Assembly (NCBI GenBank): GCA_910586755.1
Contig: CAJUJM010000081.1
Coordinates: 1-54,381, forward strand
Reading direction: 5' to 3'
Source: an uncultured Lachnospiraceae bacterium
GTDB lineage: Bacteria; Bacillota; Clostridia; Lachnospirales; Lachnospiraceae
Length of the DNA stretch: 54,381 nucleotides
Shown: piece after piece, positions 14,938 to 23,834 of the stretch
Position numbering within the stretch: position 1 is the stretch's first letter
Layout of the letters: the number at the start of each line of letters is the position of its first letter
Notes under the pieces: model-generated
The model's input: the letters and a program-made list of their open reading frames with translations, nothing else
What the model was told of the DNA's origin: nothing
Databases searched by the model: none
Made by a program: the position numbers and the translations under genes

Positions 14938-17184
14938 TTATAGTTTTTGAATCCTGTCCTGATAAGCTTTTGGGCTGACCCCTACATACTTATTAAAGAC
15001 TCGGATAAAGCTGTTGGAGGAGTTAAATCCAACCATAGAACTTAAATCCACAATCTTGACAGAGGGATTCTCTGCCAGAATTTCTTTGGATTTTTCAATT
15101 CGGTAACGGTTTAAAAAGTCCTTGAAATTGTTGTCACTTAACTGCTTAAACAGGTTGCTGCAATATTTGGGCGAGATATTTAGATGATCAGCCAAATCCA
15201 CTAACATAATATCATCCTGATAATTCTCGTAGATGTATCGGAGCATTTTATCCAAAAGAGCTTTATCCTGGCGGCTTTCCTGCTGCTGTATTGTTTGGAT
15301 GATTTCTTCCAGAATCTCTTTGATTTCGATAAATACGGCTGAATCATTCCAATGGTTGTAAAGATATTTATAATCTACCTTTCTTCCCAGCAATTCTTCC
15401 GGAGTGGTTTTAAGCTCCTGGAAAATTCGGGAAAGGGTGCCGATAAAGGCGTAAATTAAGTTTTGCAGAGTTTCTTTTGACAGATCCTTATCCCGAATAT
15501 TTTCCCGGATCATGTTTTCAAAGATTACAATGGCTTCCTCCCGGCCGCTTAAGGCGCACTGGATCAGCTTATTTTCCACCTGCAGGGGATAGGAGTATGT
15601 TACCGCGTCAATGGACGAGATTTCTTCATAGGAAATCAGCCTGGATTTAGCGTGGAGATAGCGGAAGTCCAGAATTCTCAACGCTTCCTGGTAACAGATA
15701 TGAAGCTCTGACAGTCCTCTGTGTATGGAACTTAATACAATCCGGTGGTGAGAATCCCTGGCTCCTTCGTGAACCTCCATCTGACGCAAAAGCTTGTTTA
15801 AAATCGACCTGGCCTCCTCCTGGGAAGAGGTGCAGAGAATCAGGGCATAGCGGTTATAGTCCAGATTGATGTAAAATACGTCATCGCGCTGCAAAGCCAT
15901 ATCATAAGCCAGAGCTTTTTGGATGGCAATGGCCTGAAAGGAGCGATCATCTTCCGGACATAAAGTTTCGCCAATGGCAACGCAATAGTCCGCATCCGGA
16001 GACTCAAACTGATTGAAATAAGCAAGATCCGCGTTCTGAGAAAATAAAAGCTCTTTATAGGACTGAATGGACATTAAGGAATTATTCTCCTCCATGGCAG
16101 TATGGAGAAGGGAACCTAACTCGGTTATTTTATCCAAATTCTTCCGGATTAAGGCAAACTCATCCAGGGATTTCCCTTCCTGGCCGGAATCCGGAGCAGC
16201 GGCCGTTTCTATCAATTCCTTTACCGGATGATACAACCGCTCGGAGATCCAATATGCTAAAAACATTGCCAGAGAGACAGCGGCAAATACGGCTGCGCCA
16301 AAGCCTATCAGGCTTTCCACGTGAAAGGGCAGAGGCGGATATTGGAAGACAGCCAGCCATTGAAAAGGAGAAATCTCCGTTACCAGCAGATAGCGGTTTT
16401 TAACAAGCTGTGGGTGGAGAAAGGAGGTCTCGCCGCCAGAAGCCAGCAAATCTTCATACAAGGAGCTGCTTTCCTGTCTCCCCTCCCGGGAATTATTGGA
16501 ATACGCGATTACCCCATCCTTGTTATACAGAAAAAAGGCGTCGGCAAAAGAATCGCTGACGATAGATTTTCTGGGAATGGTAAAAAAGAAAAGAAGGGGG
16601 TGGCGGGAACTCTTATCCTTTAACACATATTGAACAGATAAGAGTTCGCCGCTTAAGGGATCATAAACCGGCAGGAAATAAGGCTGATCGTGATTTTGAA
16701 AATATTGGATAATTTCTGAATACTCCCTGTCGCTAATACCCTGAGAACGGCAGTAAACCTCCGCGGTCATGGAATGATTGGGCATTAGTACCATATCGGT
16801 GACAGTCCCGTCATAGACCCTGGGATTTAGCGGGGTTGCGGCCACCTCATATTCCACCTGAAGCATGTCGGTGGAAGCGGCTTTCAGCCTTTTAGATGCA
16901 GCGATAGCATGAAAATAAAACTCCGGAAGGGAAGGAGAATCTGCCCATCTGGACAGCTCGCTGCTTCCCATACAATCCCCGATTGCCTGGACAATAATGC
17001 TGGCGGATATGGCGGAGGCAGCTTCCTGAGAACGGGCGGACTGCTCCAGATAATAGGAATAGTCCAGACGCGCCTGTTTATTTAAGAACCAGCCGGTCAG
17101 AACACACAAAATCAAGGCCGTCAGGATTGCGGCAGTAGTAAATAAGCGATATAAAGTTTTTCGGTAAGTTCCGCGTAAGCGCAT
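14938..17184 (-). CDS. Membrane-anchored AraC-type sensor-regulator
   Basis: A 748-residue one-component regulator. It has an N-terminal transmembrane helix (about residues 12-34), an extracellular sensory region of about 250 residues (Cache-like by layout), a second helix (about 288-314) and a cytoplasmic linker. The C-terminal AraC HTH pair occupies about the last 100 residues (IMLVDLADHLNISPKYCSNLF and VKIVDLSSMVGFNSSNSFIRVF, then YVGVSPKAYQ). Such proteins in Firmicutes typically control adjacent lplB/ytcP/lipO-type transporter operons in response to extracellular glycan or its binding protein. It sits between a sulfatase (39 nt gap) and GH88 (31 nt gap). Paired direct repeats in the divergent promoter region at 18770-18832 are candidate binding sites. 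Confidence 0.9.
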   Translation of the reverse strand: MRLRGTYRKTLYRLFTTAAILTALILCVLTGWFLNKQARLDYSYYLEQSARSQEAASAISASIIVQAIGDCMGSSELSRWADSPSLPEFYFHAIAASKRLKAASTDMLQVEYEVAATPLNPRVYDGTVTDMVLMPNHSMTAEVYCRSQGISDREYSEIIQYFQNHDQPYFLPVYDPLSGELLSVQYVLKDKSSRHPLLFFFTIPRKSIVSDSFADAFFLYNKDGVIAYSNNSREGRQESSSLYEDLLASGGETSFLHPQLVKNRYLLVTEISPFQWLAVFQYPPLPFHVESLIGFGAAVFAAVSLAMFLAYWISERLYHPVKELIETAAAPDSGQEGKSLDEFALIRKNLDKITELGSLLHTAMEENNSLMSIQSYKELLFSQNADLAYFNQFESPDADYCVAIGETLCPEDDRSFQAIAIQKALAYDMALQRDDVFYINLDYNRYALILCTSSQEEARSILNKLLRQMEVHEGARDSHHRIVLSSIHRGLSELHICYQEALRILDFRYLHAKSRLISYEEISSIDAVTYSYPLQVENKLIQCALSGREEAIVIFENMIRENIRDKDLSKETLQNLIYAFIGTLSRIFQELKTTPEELLGRKVDYKYLYNHWNDSAVFIEIKEILEEIIQTIQQQESRQDKALLDKMLRYIYENYQDDIMLVDLADHLNISPKYCSNLFKQLSDNNFKDFLNRYRIEKSKEILAENPSVKIVDLSSMVGFNSSNSFIRVFNKYVGVSPKAYQDRIQKL

Positions 17185-17223
17185 AAAATCAGTCCTTTGT
17201 GGATAGTAAGAGCATGCACAGTG

Positions 17224-18702
17224 CTATTTTCGGATGCTTTTCCCATAGATTTCCACGGCGCTAAGCCCCTCATGGCGGCAAAAACCAAGAGGATGCTTCC
17301 GGTACGCCGTTATATCAGAGCATGCCAGATGTTTGAAATCATCGTTGGTTTTTGCTAAATGTGTCTCTAAAAGAGCGCGATACTTTGCCAGAACCGGTGC
17401 ATATTGGGGAAGGCGGGCCAGGTTTTTCTGCTCCAGCCGGTCATGGCTTAAATCATAAAGCTCTTCACTGTCCGGCTCCAGATAGCAGACGTATTTGTAA
17501 GACTCATCGCAGATCATACGTCCGGGAACCGTGTAATCCCGAAACTCATCCTGCCATTCTGCCGCCGCATATGGAGAAGCAGAAGAAGAGGCCTTCCCCC
17601 GAAGAACGTCTGCCTGGCTGTGTCCGGAAAATTTACAGTCAAAGGAAACTGGAATGTGGGAAAAATCCAGCATGGTAGGAAGCAAGTCCAGAAGGGATGA
17701 TACTCCGCCGATCCGGCGGTTTATTTTTGTGCCGGGAAGGGCGAACAGCAGGGGAACCCGGTTACTTTCCTCATAAAATACACCGTATTTGGTTACCAGA
17801 TGGTGGGCTCCCATGCCCTCGCCGTGATCAGCAAAAAAGATAACAATAGTATCGTCGCTTTTGCCGCTGTGCTCCAGGGCATTTAAAATCTCCCCAATCT
17901 GACCATCAACCATGGAAAGATAGTAATAGTAGGCATATAGATAATACCGGTAATCTTCAGGAGTCCAGTGGCTGGCGTGGCGCTGGCGGCGATGGGCGCA
18001 GCAGAGATATTGGATAAATTCCGGACGGTTCTCAATGTCATCAAACTCAAAATTGTCCGGAAGCGGGGGCAGCTCCCTGTCCAGCTTATAGGCAGCCGGA
18101 TTGTGGCCATTTTGGTTTTCCCCAATATAACCGCAGATATTATGAGGATTTTGAAGATCCGCCACAGCCAGAAAAGGTGCTTTTAGATTTCCTGCCTGAG
18201 AATTTAACCAGGAAACAGTCTTTCTGGTAGTATCAATGTCTAAATAGGTTTCATAATCAAATTGAATAGAGGGATTGCTTCTCTCGATATGGATTTCCTC
18301 AGAAGGAATGACCTGAAATCCTCTCAGGGCCCCATAGTCGTGGGTCTTCCCAAAATGCACGCAGGTATAACCGGCTTGCGAGAACAGCTCTCCCATGGCA
18401 GGGATCTGATCAGACAGGGCAGAAAAGACCCTGGGATCGGCATCCGGGGCATCTTTATAAAAAGGAAGCCGCTGTAAGGGCAGGTTGGTACGGACGTTGG
18501 TTTCGTGAGGATATTTGGAGGTCCAGAAGGAAGCTCTGGCTGGCTGGCACAGTGGACAGGGCGTATAGGCATATTCAAAAATCGCAGACCGGGAAGCCAG
18601 TTTGTCCAGGTTAGGTGTTCTGGAATAAGTATTTCCATAGAAGCTTAAAGCGGCGGCAGATAACTGATCACAGATAATCAGAAGATAATTTTGCTGACTC
18701 AT
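17224..18702 (-). CDS. Cys-type sulfatase, cytoplasmic (sulfatase 1)
   Basis: A 492-residue alkaline-phosphatase-superfamily sulfatase. The N-terminal metal site is IICDQL (Asp12). The formylglycine motif is Cys52-Q-P-A-R in CPLCQPARASFWTSKYPHE. HFGKTHDYG, FFADHGEGMGAHHLVTKYG and YDLSHDRLEQKNLA are typical. The active Cys must be oxidised to formylglycine, in anaerobes by the radical SAM enzyme anSME, which is not in this window. There is no signal peptide, so it should desulfate imported oligosaccharides. It is first in the operon with the AraC sensor and GH88 and is driven by a strong promoter at 18726-18754. The exact sulfate ester cannot be deduced by reading. Confidence 0.92.
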   Translation of the reverse strand: MSQQNYLLIICDQLSAAALSFYGNTYSRTPNLDKLASRSAIFEYAYTPCPLCQPARASFWTSKYPHETNVRTNLPLQRLPFYKDAPDADPRVFSALSDQIPAMGELFSQAGYTCVHFGKTHDYGALRGFQVIPSEEIHIERSNPSIQFDYETYLDIDTTRKTVSWLNSQAGNLKAPFLAVADLQNPHNICGYIGENQNGHNPAAYKLDRELPPLPDNFEFDDIENRPEFIQYLCCAHRRQRHASHWTPEDYRYYLYAYYYYLSMVDGQIGEILNALEHSGKSDDTIVIFFADHGEGMGAHHLVTKYGVFYEESNRVPLLFALPGTKINRRIGGVSSLLDLLPTMLDFSHIPVSFDCKFSGHSQADVLRGKASSSASPYAAAEWQDEFRDYTVPGRMICDESYKYVCYLEPDSEELYDLSHDRLEQKNLARLPQYAPVLAKYRALLETHLAKTNDDFKHLACSDITAYRKHPLGFCRHEGLSAVEIYGKSIRK

Positions 18703-18725
18703 AAAAATTCCCCCCTTTCCTTCAA

Positions 18726-18754
18726 ACTATACTCGTACGTCCGATAAAAATCAA
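18726..18754 (-). promoter_or_regulatory. Promoter of the sulfatase-AraC-GH88 operon
   Basis: On the minus strand TTGATT (18749-18754) and TATAGT (18726-18731) are separated by 17 nt, 24 nt before the sulfatase start. Confidence 0.75.
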
Positions 18755-18769
18755 TAGAATATAGACCAT

Positions 18770-18832
18770 TGGTGATAGAGTGGAAAAATGGTGATCAAAA
18801 AAATAGATAATGGAAAACGGATTGAAAACGGA
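18770..18832. promoter_or_regulatory. Direct repeats in the divergent promoter region, candidate AraC sites
   Basis: GAAAACGGA occurs twice (18813-18821 and 18824-18832), 11 bp apart and immediately upstream of the candidate -35 of the transporter operon. TGGTGAT occurs twice (18770-18776 and 18789-18795), upstream of the sulfatase -35. Two same-direction half-sites one helical turn apart beside a -35 box are what AraC-family activators commonly use. Binding is inferred. Confidence 0.5.
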
Positions 18833-18835
18833 AGA

Positions 18836-18864
18836 TTTACTTTAGGCTGGGGACGGTTTACAGT
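18836..18864 (+). promoter_or_regulatory. Weak candidate promoter of the transporter-sulfatase operon
   Basis: TTTACT (18836-18841) and TACAGT (18859-18864) are separated by 17 nt. Both boxes are below consensus, as expected for an activator-dependent promoter. Confidence 0.4.
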
Positions 18865-18942
18865 AGAATTACCGAAAGGCTCTTTGGGGTGCACACCAAG
18901 AGAGCCAATTGCGGAACTACTATAAAAAGGAGGAGGTTCCTA

Positions 18943-19860
18943 ATGCTAAAAAATAAAAGCAAAGGGTTGGAAAGAATTAAAAAGAACTACCAATTATATC
19001 TTTTGCTGCTTCCGGGTCTGCTGTGGTTTTTAGCCTTTGCTTACCGGCCTATGTCCGGTCTGAGGATTGCGTTTTATAACTACAATATTTTTCGGGGGTT
19101 TGAGGGAAGCGAATTTGTAGGACTGAAAAATTTTGCTGATTTTCTGGGAGGAAGAGACTTTATAAGGGTATTTAAAAACACATTGATGATTTCCCTTTGG
19201 CAGATCCTGATTTGCTTTCCGGTTCCGATTCTTCTTGCTATTTGTGTAACAGAAATGAAAAATAAGGTAGTCAGCCGTCTGACCCAGACAGCTACCCTGC
19301 TGCCCCACTTTGTGTCAGTTGTGGTAGTCTGCGGTATGGTAGTCAACTTTTTATCTCCCAGCACAGGAATTATTAATATGATACTTTCCAAACTGGGAAT
19401 TGAGCCAATTTACTTCATGGTGCATCCTCAGTATTTCCGCGGCATCTACACAGGGATGACTCTGTGGCAGAATGCAGGCTTCAACGCGCTGGTATTTATC
19501 GCCGCCATCATGGGTATTGATCCTCAGCTTTATGAGGCAGCTACAGTAGACGGAGCAGGAAAGTGGCAGAAAATCCGCCATATTACGTTTCCGGCTATTA
19601 TGCCCACGGTAGTCACCATGTTTGTACTAAATATCGGTAAGATGGTAAAAGTAGGATATGAGGCAATTTTGCTTTTGTATCAGCCTTCTACCTATGCTAC
19701 AGCAGATGTAATTGCCACCTATTCCTACCGTTTGGGATTTGAAAACGGAAATTATGGTTTGGCTACGGCTGTGGGACTTTTTGAAGCGGTAGTGGCGCTG
19801 GTGCTGGTGACATTATCCAACTGGGTAAGCCGCAAAATTACCGATAATGCGCTTTGGTAA
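18943..19860 (+). CDS. ABC permease, LplB/AlgM1-like
   Basis: A 305-residue inner-membrane permease of the carbohydrate uptake family (LplB type). It begins with a short cytoplasmic segment and RIKKNYQLYLLLLPGLLWFL, followed by five more helices. The EAA coupling loop is YEAATVDGAGKWQKIRHITF. The ATG at 18943 follows a strong AGGAGG; the longer frame to 18889 lacks support. It pairs with the next permease and the LipO-like lipoprotein. No ATPase gene is nearby, which is normal for this family, where a shared MsmX-type ATPase is used. AlgM1/M2 and the Streptobacillus glycosaminoglycan-disaccharide importer belong to this family, which supports oligosaccharide import here. Confidence 0.92.
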   Translation: MLKNKSKGLERIKKNYQLYLLLLPGLLWFLAFAYRPMSGLRIAFYNYNIFRGFEGSEFVGLKNFADFLGGRDFIRVFKNTLMISLWQILICFPVPILLAICVTEMKNKVVSRLTQTATLLPHFVSVVVVCGMVVNFLSPSTGIINMILSKLGIEPIYFMVHPQYFRGIYTGMTLWQNAGFNALVFIAAIMGIDPQLYEAATVDGAGKWQKIRHITFPAIMPTVVTMFVLNIGKMVKVGYEAILLLYQPSTYATADVIATYSYRLGFENGNYGLATAVGLFEAVVALVLVTLSNWVSRKITDNALW

Positions 19861-19871
19861 GGAGGGGAACC

Positions 19872-20768
19872 ATGAAAAAGCAAAAACATCAGGGTCAGGT
19901 AATCGGCACTGGGGAACGGATTTTTAATATTGTCATGGTGATTTTGGGAATTTTAATTTCCCTGATCGTCCTTTATCCGATATACTATGCATTAATAGCT
20001 TCTTTAAGCAAGCCTCTGTATGTGGAAAACGGTTCGGTTATGTTTTCGATAAAAGGGCTTACATTGGAGAGCTACCGCCAGGCATCGGCCAAGCCGGGGA
20101 TTTGGACAGCCTATGGCAATACGATTTTTTACACAGTGACAGGCGTGGCAGTTAATATGGCATTTACCACTACCATGGCCTATGCCCTTTCCAAAGAAAA
20201 GCTGGTGTTCAGAAAGTTTTTCACTTTGCTGGCTATTTTTACTATGTGGTTTAACGCAGGTATTATACCTACTTATTTAAACTTCCGGGATTTCGGCCTG
20301 CTGGATACCAGGACTGCAATTATTTTTGGATTTGCCATTAATACTTACAATTTAATTATTATGAAGAGCTTTTTTGAACAGGTTCCCTATGAGCTGGAAG
20401 AGGCAGCCTTTATCGACGGTGCTAATCACTTTACCATATTTTTTAAAATTTTTATGCCGCTGTCAAAACCGGCCCTGGCAACAGTCGGATTATTTTATGC
20501 AGTAAACCGATGGAACAGCTATTTCTGGGCTATGCAGCTTTTAAACGATGACAAAAAGGCTCCTTTACAGGTACTTTTAAAGAAAATGCTGGTGGACCGG
20601 GTGGCCAATGCGGCGGATGCCGCATTGGTGACGGCAGAGTCCTTAAGCTCACCCACTACGATCATTTATGCAGTAATTATTATCGCTGTTTTACCAATGC
20701 TGGTGGTATTCCCATTTGTCCAAAAATACTTTAAGACCGGACTGACAGTGGGAGGAGTAAAGGGCTGA
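19872..20768 (+). CDS. ABC permease, YtcP/AlgM2-like
   Basis: A 298-residue permease with six helices. The EAA loop is LEEAAFIDGANHFTIFFKIF and the C-terminus is the family-typical FVQKYFKTGLTVGGVKG. It forms the heterodimeric channel with the preceding LplB-like protein. The ATG at 19872 has GGAGGGG 5 nt upstream and lies 11 nt after the previous stop; an in-frame start at 19854 would overlap the upstream gene and lacks a proper RBS. Confidence 0.92.
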   Translation: MKKQKHQGQVIGTGERIFNIVMVILGILISLIVLYPIYYALIASLSKPLYVENGSVMFSIKGLTLESYRQASAKPGIWTAYGNTIFYTVTGVAVNMAFTTTMAYALSKEKLVFRKFFTLLAIFTMWFNAGIIPTYLNFRDFGLLDTRTAIIFGFAINTYNLIIMKSFFEQVPYELEEAAFIDGANHFTIFFKIFMPLSKPALATVGLFYAVNRWNSYFWAMQLLNDDKKAPLQVLLKKMLVDRVANAADAALVTAESLSSPTTIIYAVIIIAVLPMLVVFPFVQKYFKTGLTVGGVKG

Positions 20769-20807
20769 TGTTTGAAAATTATATTATTGTATCAGGAGGA
20801 CTTATTC

Positions 20808-22445
20808 ATGAGAAAAAATAAATTATTGGCACTTGCAGCAATCGCTGGGATGACTGTATCCGCTCTGGCCGGATGCGGTAAAAGTTCAGGATCCGACACC
20901 ACGGCCGCAGCTCCGGTTCAGAATACCGGAGCCCAGGATAATGGGGCTGAAGAGACAGAGAAAGCTCTGGAGGGAAGCTTAGTCAGTGCAGAACCTAAGG
21001 AGTTTTCTATATTCTTAAACTTTAATAACATGCCTTTTGACTCTTCATGGCAGGTTTGGCAAGAGATTGAGAAAAGAACCAACATTAGTCTGAAGGGAAC
21101 GATTTCTCTTACCAACTCTAATGAAGAAGAAGCCTTCAATCTGATGCTTAGTTCCGGACAGCTGGCAGATATTATCGGCTATGTGGATGCATCTGAATTG
21201 GAAAAGCTGGGAAGGGACGGAGGCCTGATTCCATTAAACGATTTAATCGATCAGTATGCTCCTAATATTAAGCGCACTATGGAAGAAGACGACAGATTCC
21301 GCCAGACAGCTTATTCCCTGGATGGAAACATTTATTATATCCCCAAAAATCAGGAGCTTTTGTCCGCAGAATATTGGTGGATTCGTCAGGACTGGCTGGA
21401 CAAGCTGGGGCTGGAAATCCCTGCCACAGTTGACGAACTTCACGATGTTCTCTACGCCTTTCGAAACCAGGATCCCAATGGAAATGGTTTAAAGGATGAG
21501 GTGCCGCTGTTTGATCGGGCTGGCTGGAAGATGCCGGAAGAATACTTATATCTGTGGGATACCAGTACGACCTTCTATCCAAGAGACGGTAAGATGACCT
21601 TTGAACCGATGGAAGAGAACTTTAAGATTGGTGTAAAAGGCATGATTCAATGGTATCAGGAAGGGATTATTGATCCCGAAATCTTTACCAGAGGCGCTTC
21701 CGGAAGAGATACTCTGCTCAGTGGAGATTTGGGCGGCTGTACCCACGACTGGGTAAGCGCAGGCAACTATAATACTTCTTTGGCAGAAGCTATTCCCGGA
21801 TTTAAAATGGTTCCCTTTGCGCCGCCTGCGGATCAGAATGGCGTAGTAAAAGAACGTGTCAGCCGTTATCCCGGCGCCGGCTGGGGGATTTCTTCTCAGT
21901 GTGAGGACCCGGTTACGGTAATTAAATTTATGGATTACTTCTTTAGTGAGGAAGGCGATGAGCTGGTGAACTGGGGAATTGAGGGAGATACCTATACAAA
22001 AAATGCAGATGGAACCAAGGAGTTTACCGACAAAGTACTGAACTCTGAGCTGACTCCTATCGGTTATTTGCGCTCTATTGGTGTTCAGTACCGTATCGGT
22101 ATGTGCCAGGACGGGGAATATGAGAAGGCGGTTATGACCGAGATCGGCCGGGAAGCCAGCGAACTTTACGATTCTCATCCGGAGTGGTTCGGCCAGGATA
22201 TGCCTCCATATGCAGATGGGGAACTGACCTTAAAGTATAGTGCAGACGTGGATGCCGAGTATAAAAACATTATGTCCAGTATTCAGCCTTATGTGGAGGA
22301 AAAATTCCAGTCCTGGGTTTTGGGAGTAAATGATTTTGATGCAGAGTATGATCAGTTTATTGAAGAATTAAAGGCCAGAGGCATTGAGCGGGCTTTAGAA
22401 ATTAACCAGGAAGCTTATGATATTTATTTAAACGGAGCCAATTAA
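20808..22445 (+). CDS. LipO/AlgQ-like solute-binding lipoprotein
   Basis: A 545-residue extracellular binding protein. Its lipoprotein signal peptide has a hydrophobic core and lipobox LAGC, followed by a Ser/Thr/Ala-rich linker. The mature part has a calcium-site motif DPNGNGLKDEVPL, as in AlgQ1/AlgQ2 and Smon0123, which bind alginate or unsaturated glycosaminoglycan oligosaccharides. Length over 500 residues is typical of this cluster. The ATG at 20808 follows AGGAGGA; the frame upstream to 20772 has no RBS. It delivers ligand to the two preceding permeases, and its stop codon directly abuts the ATG of a sulfatase. The neighbours suggest a sulfated, unsaturated uronyl oligosaccharide as ligand (inference). 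Confidence 0.92.
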   Translation: MRKNKLLALAAIAGMTVSALAGCGKSSGSDTTAAAPVQNTGAQDNGAEETEKALEGSLVSAEPKEFSIFLNFNNMPFDSSWQVWQEIEKRTNISLKGTISLTNSNEEEAFNLMLSSGQLADIIGYVDASELEKLGRDGGLIPLNDLIDQYAPNIKRTMEEDDRFRQTAYSLDGNIYYIPKNQELLSAEYWWIRQDWLDKLGLEIPATVDELHDVLYAFRNQDPNGNGLKDEVPLFDRAGWKMPEEYLYLWDTSTTFYPRDGKMTFEPMEENFKIGVKGMIQWYQEGIIDPEIFTRGASGRDTLLSGDLGGCTHDWVSAGNYNTSLAEAIPGFKMVPFAPPADQNGVVKERVSRYPGAGWGISSQCEDPVTVIKFMDYFFSEEGDELVNWGIEGDTYTKNADGTKEFTDKVLNSELTPIGYLRSIGVQYRIGMCQDGEYEKAVMTEIGREASELYDSHPEWFGQDMPPYADGELTLKYSADVDAEYKNIMSSIQPYVEEKFQSWVLGVNDFDAEYDQFIEELKARGIERALEINQEAYDIYLNGAN

Positions 22446-23834
22446 ATGAATCTATTATATATATTTGCAGATCAATGGAGAGCTCACGGAGTGGGAGCAA
22501 CAGGGGAGGATCCTGTATATACTCCCAATATAGACCGGTTTGCCGCAGAAAGCATGGAATGTACCAATGCAGTCAGCACCTACCCGCTGTGCTCTCCCCA
22601 CAGGGCGGCGCTGCTTACGGGGAAATATCCCTTTTCCTGCGGTATGTGGACCAACTGCAAAACAGGCCTGGATGAGGTGGTGATGCTGCGCCCTCAGGAA
22701 GTAACAATTACGGATGTACTTCATGATGCAGGGTATATCAACGGCTATATCGGAAAATGGCATCTGGACGGAAGTGAAAAGAATTTTCGCCGGATGCCGG
22801 TATCCGGCGCCGAAAACTGGGATGCCTACACTCCTCCGGGGGAACGCCGCCACCATATTGATTACTGGCTTTCCTATGGAGCTATGGACAATCATCTGTC
22901 CCCGCATTACTGGCAAGATACCGCTGAAAAAATAGAACCAGGGAAATGGTCGGTGGAATACGAGACGGACAAAGCGATTGAGTTTATGGAGAACCAGAAA
23001 GGAGACAGGCCTTTTAGCTTGTTTCTTTCCTGGAACCCGCCTCATCCGCCCTATGACAAGGTGCCGGACCGGTATCTGAAATACTACAGCGGCGATGGAT
23101 TGCCATACCGGGCAAATGTGCCGAAGGAGTGGAGGGGAGATCCGGAGTACGAGAGAAAACGCCGGGAGTATTTTGCGGCTGTCAGCGGGCTGGACGATAA
23201 CTTTGGCAGGATTATAAAGTATTTGAAGGAATCAGGACTGGAGGATAACACCCTTGTAGTGTTGTCTGCGGATCATGGCGACTGTATGGGATCCCATGGC
23301 TTATATGGAAAGAATATATGGTATGAAGAATCTATCCGGATCCCGCTATATTTCCGGGGGCCGCAGATTATGCCGGGTAAAACGGATGTACTTTTTGCCA
23401 GTCCGGATCATATGCCTACTCTTCTGGAGCTTTTGGGGATTTCGGCGCCTGATACGGTGGAAGGAAAATCACTGGCAGGGTTTGTAACAGGAAAGGGGGG
23501 CAGCGAAGAGCCGGAACATGCATTCCTCTGCATGATGCCGGGTATGCCGGAGCTTGTAAATCCCTACCGCCGTCAGGGACTCAATCCCAAGTCCTTTGGC
23601 TGGCGGGGGATTCGCATCAAGAATGCCACTTATATTCTGGATCGGGGCTGCACTCCCGGGATGCGTCCAAGGCGTCTTCTCTACGACAACCAAAAGGATC
23701 CTTACCAAATGTCTCCAAAGGAGCTGGCATCAGATAGTCCCGAAGCTCTGCTTTATGATGAAATTTTAAAAGAGTATCTGGAAAGGCTCAATGACCCATT
23801 TTTGTGCTTCTGTAAATCACAGCCCCATCCTTAA
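22446..23834 (+). CDS. Cys-type sulfatase, cytoplasmic (sulfatase 2)
   Basis: A 462-residue sulfatase with metal-binding Asp9 (FADQW) and the formylglycine motif Cys49-S-P-H-R in TYPLCSPHRAALLTGKYP. Further typical segments are YIGKWHLDG, SLFLSWNPPHPPYDKVP and SADHGDCMGSHGLYGKN. There is no signal peptide. Its ATG follows the LipO-like stop with no gap, using GGAG inside the upstream coding end, so translation is coupled to the binding protein. It resembles the N-acetylgalactosamine or glucosamine 6-O-sulfatase-like branch in overall look, but the regiospecificity is a guess. The 3' end overlaps the convergent amidohydrolase gene by 47 nt. Confidence 0.92.
   Translation: MNLLYIFADQWRAHGVGATGEDPVYTPNIDRFAAESMECTNAVSTYPLCSPHRAALLTGKYPFSCGMWTNCKTGLDEVVMLRPQEVTITDVLHDAGYINGYIGKWHLDGSEKNFRRMPVSGAENWDAYTPPGERRHHIDYWLSYGAMDNHLSPHYWQDTAEKIEPGKWSVEYETDKAIEFMENQKGDRPFSLFLSWNPPHPPYDKVPDRYLKYYSGDGLPYRANVPKEWRGDPEYERKRREYFAAVSGLDDNFGRIIKYLKESGLEDNTLVVLSADHGDCMGSHGLYGKNIWYEESIRIPLYFRGPQIMPGKTDVLFASPDHMPTLLELLGISAPDTVEGKSLAGFVTGKGGSEEPEHAFLCMMPGMPELVNPYRRQGLNPKSFGWRGIRIKNATYILDRGCTPGMRPRRLLYDNQKDPYQMSPKELASDSPEALLYDEILKEYLERLNDPFLCFCKSQPHP

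Noticed and set aside
21546..22178. 210-residue minus-strand frame inside the LipO-like gene
   Set aside because: It is antisense to a well-supported lipoprotein gene, with no RBS and low-complexity composition.
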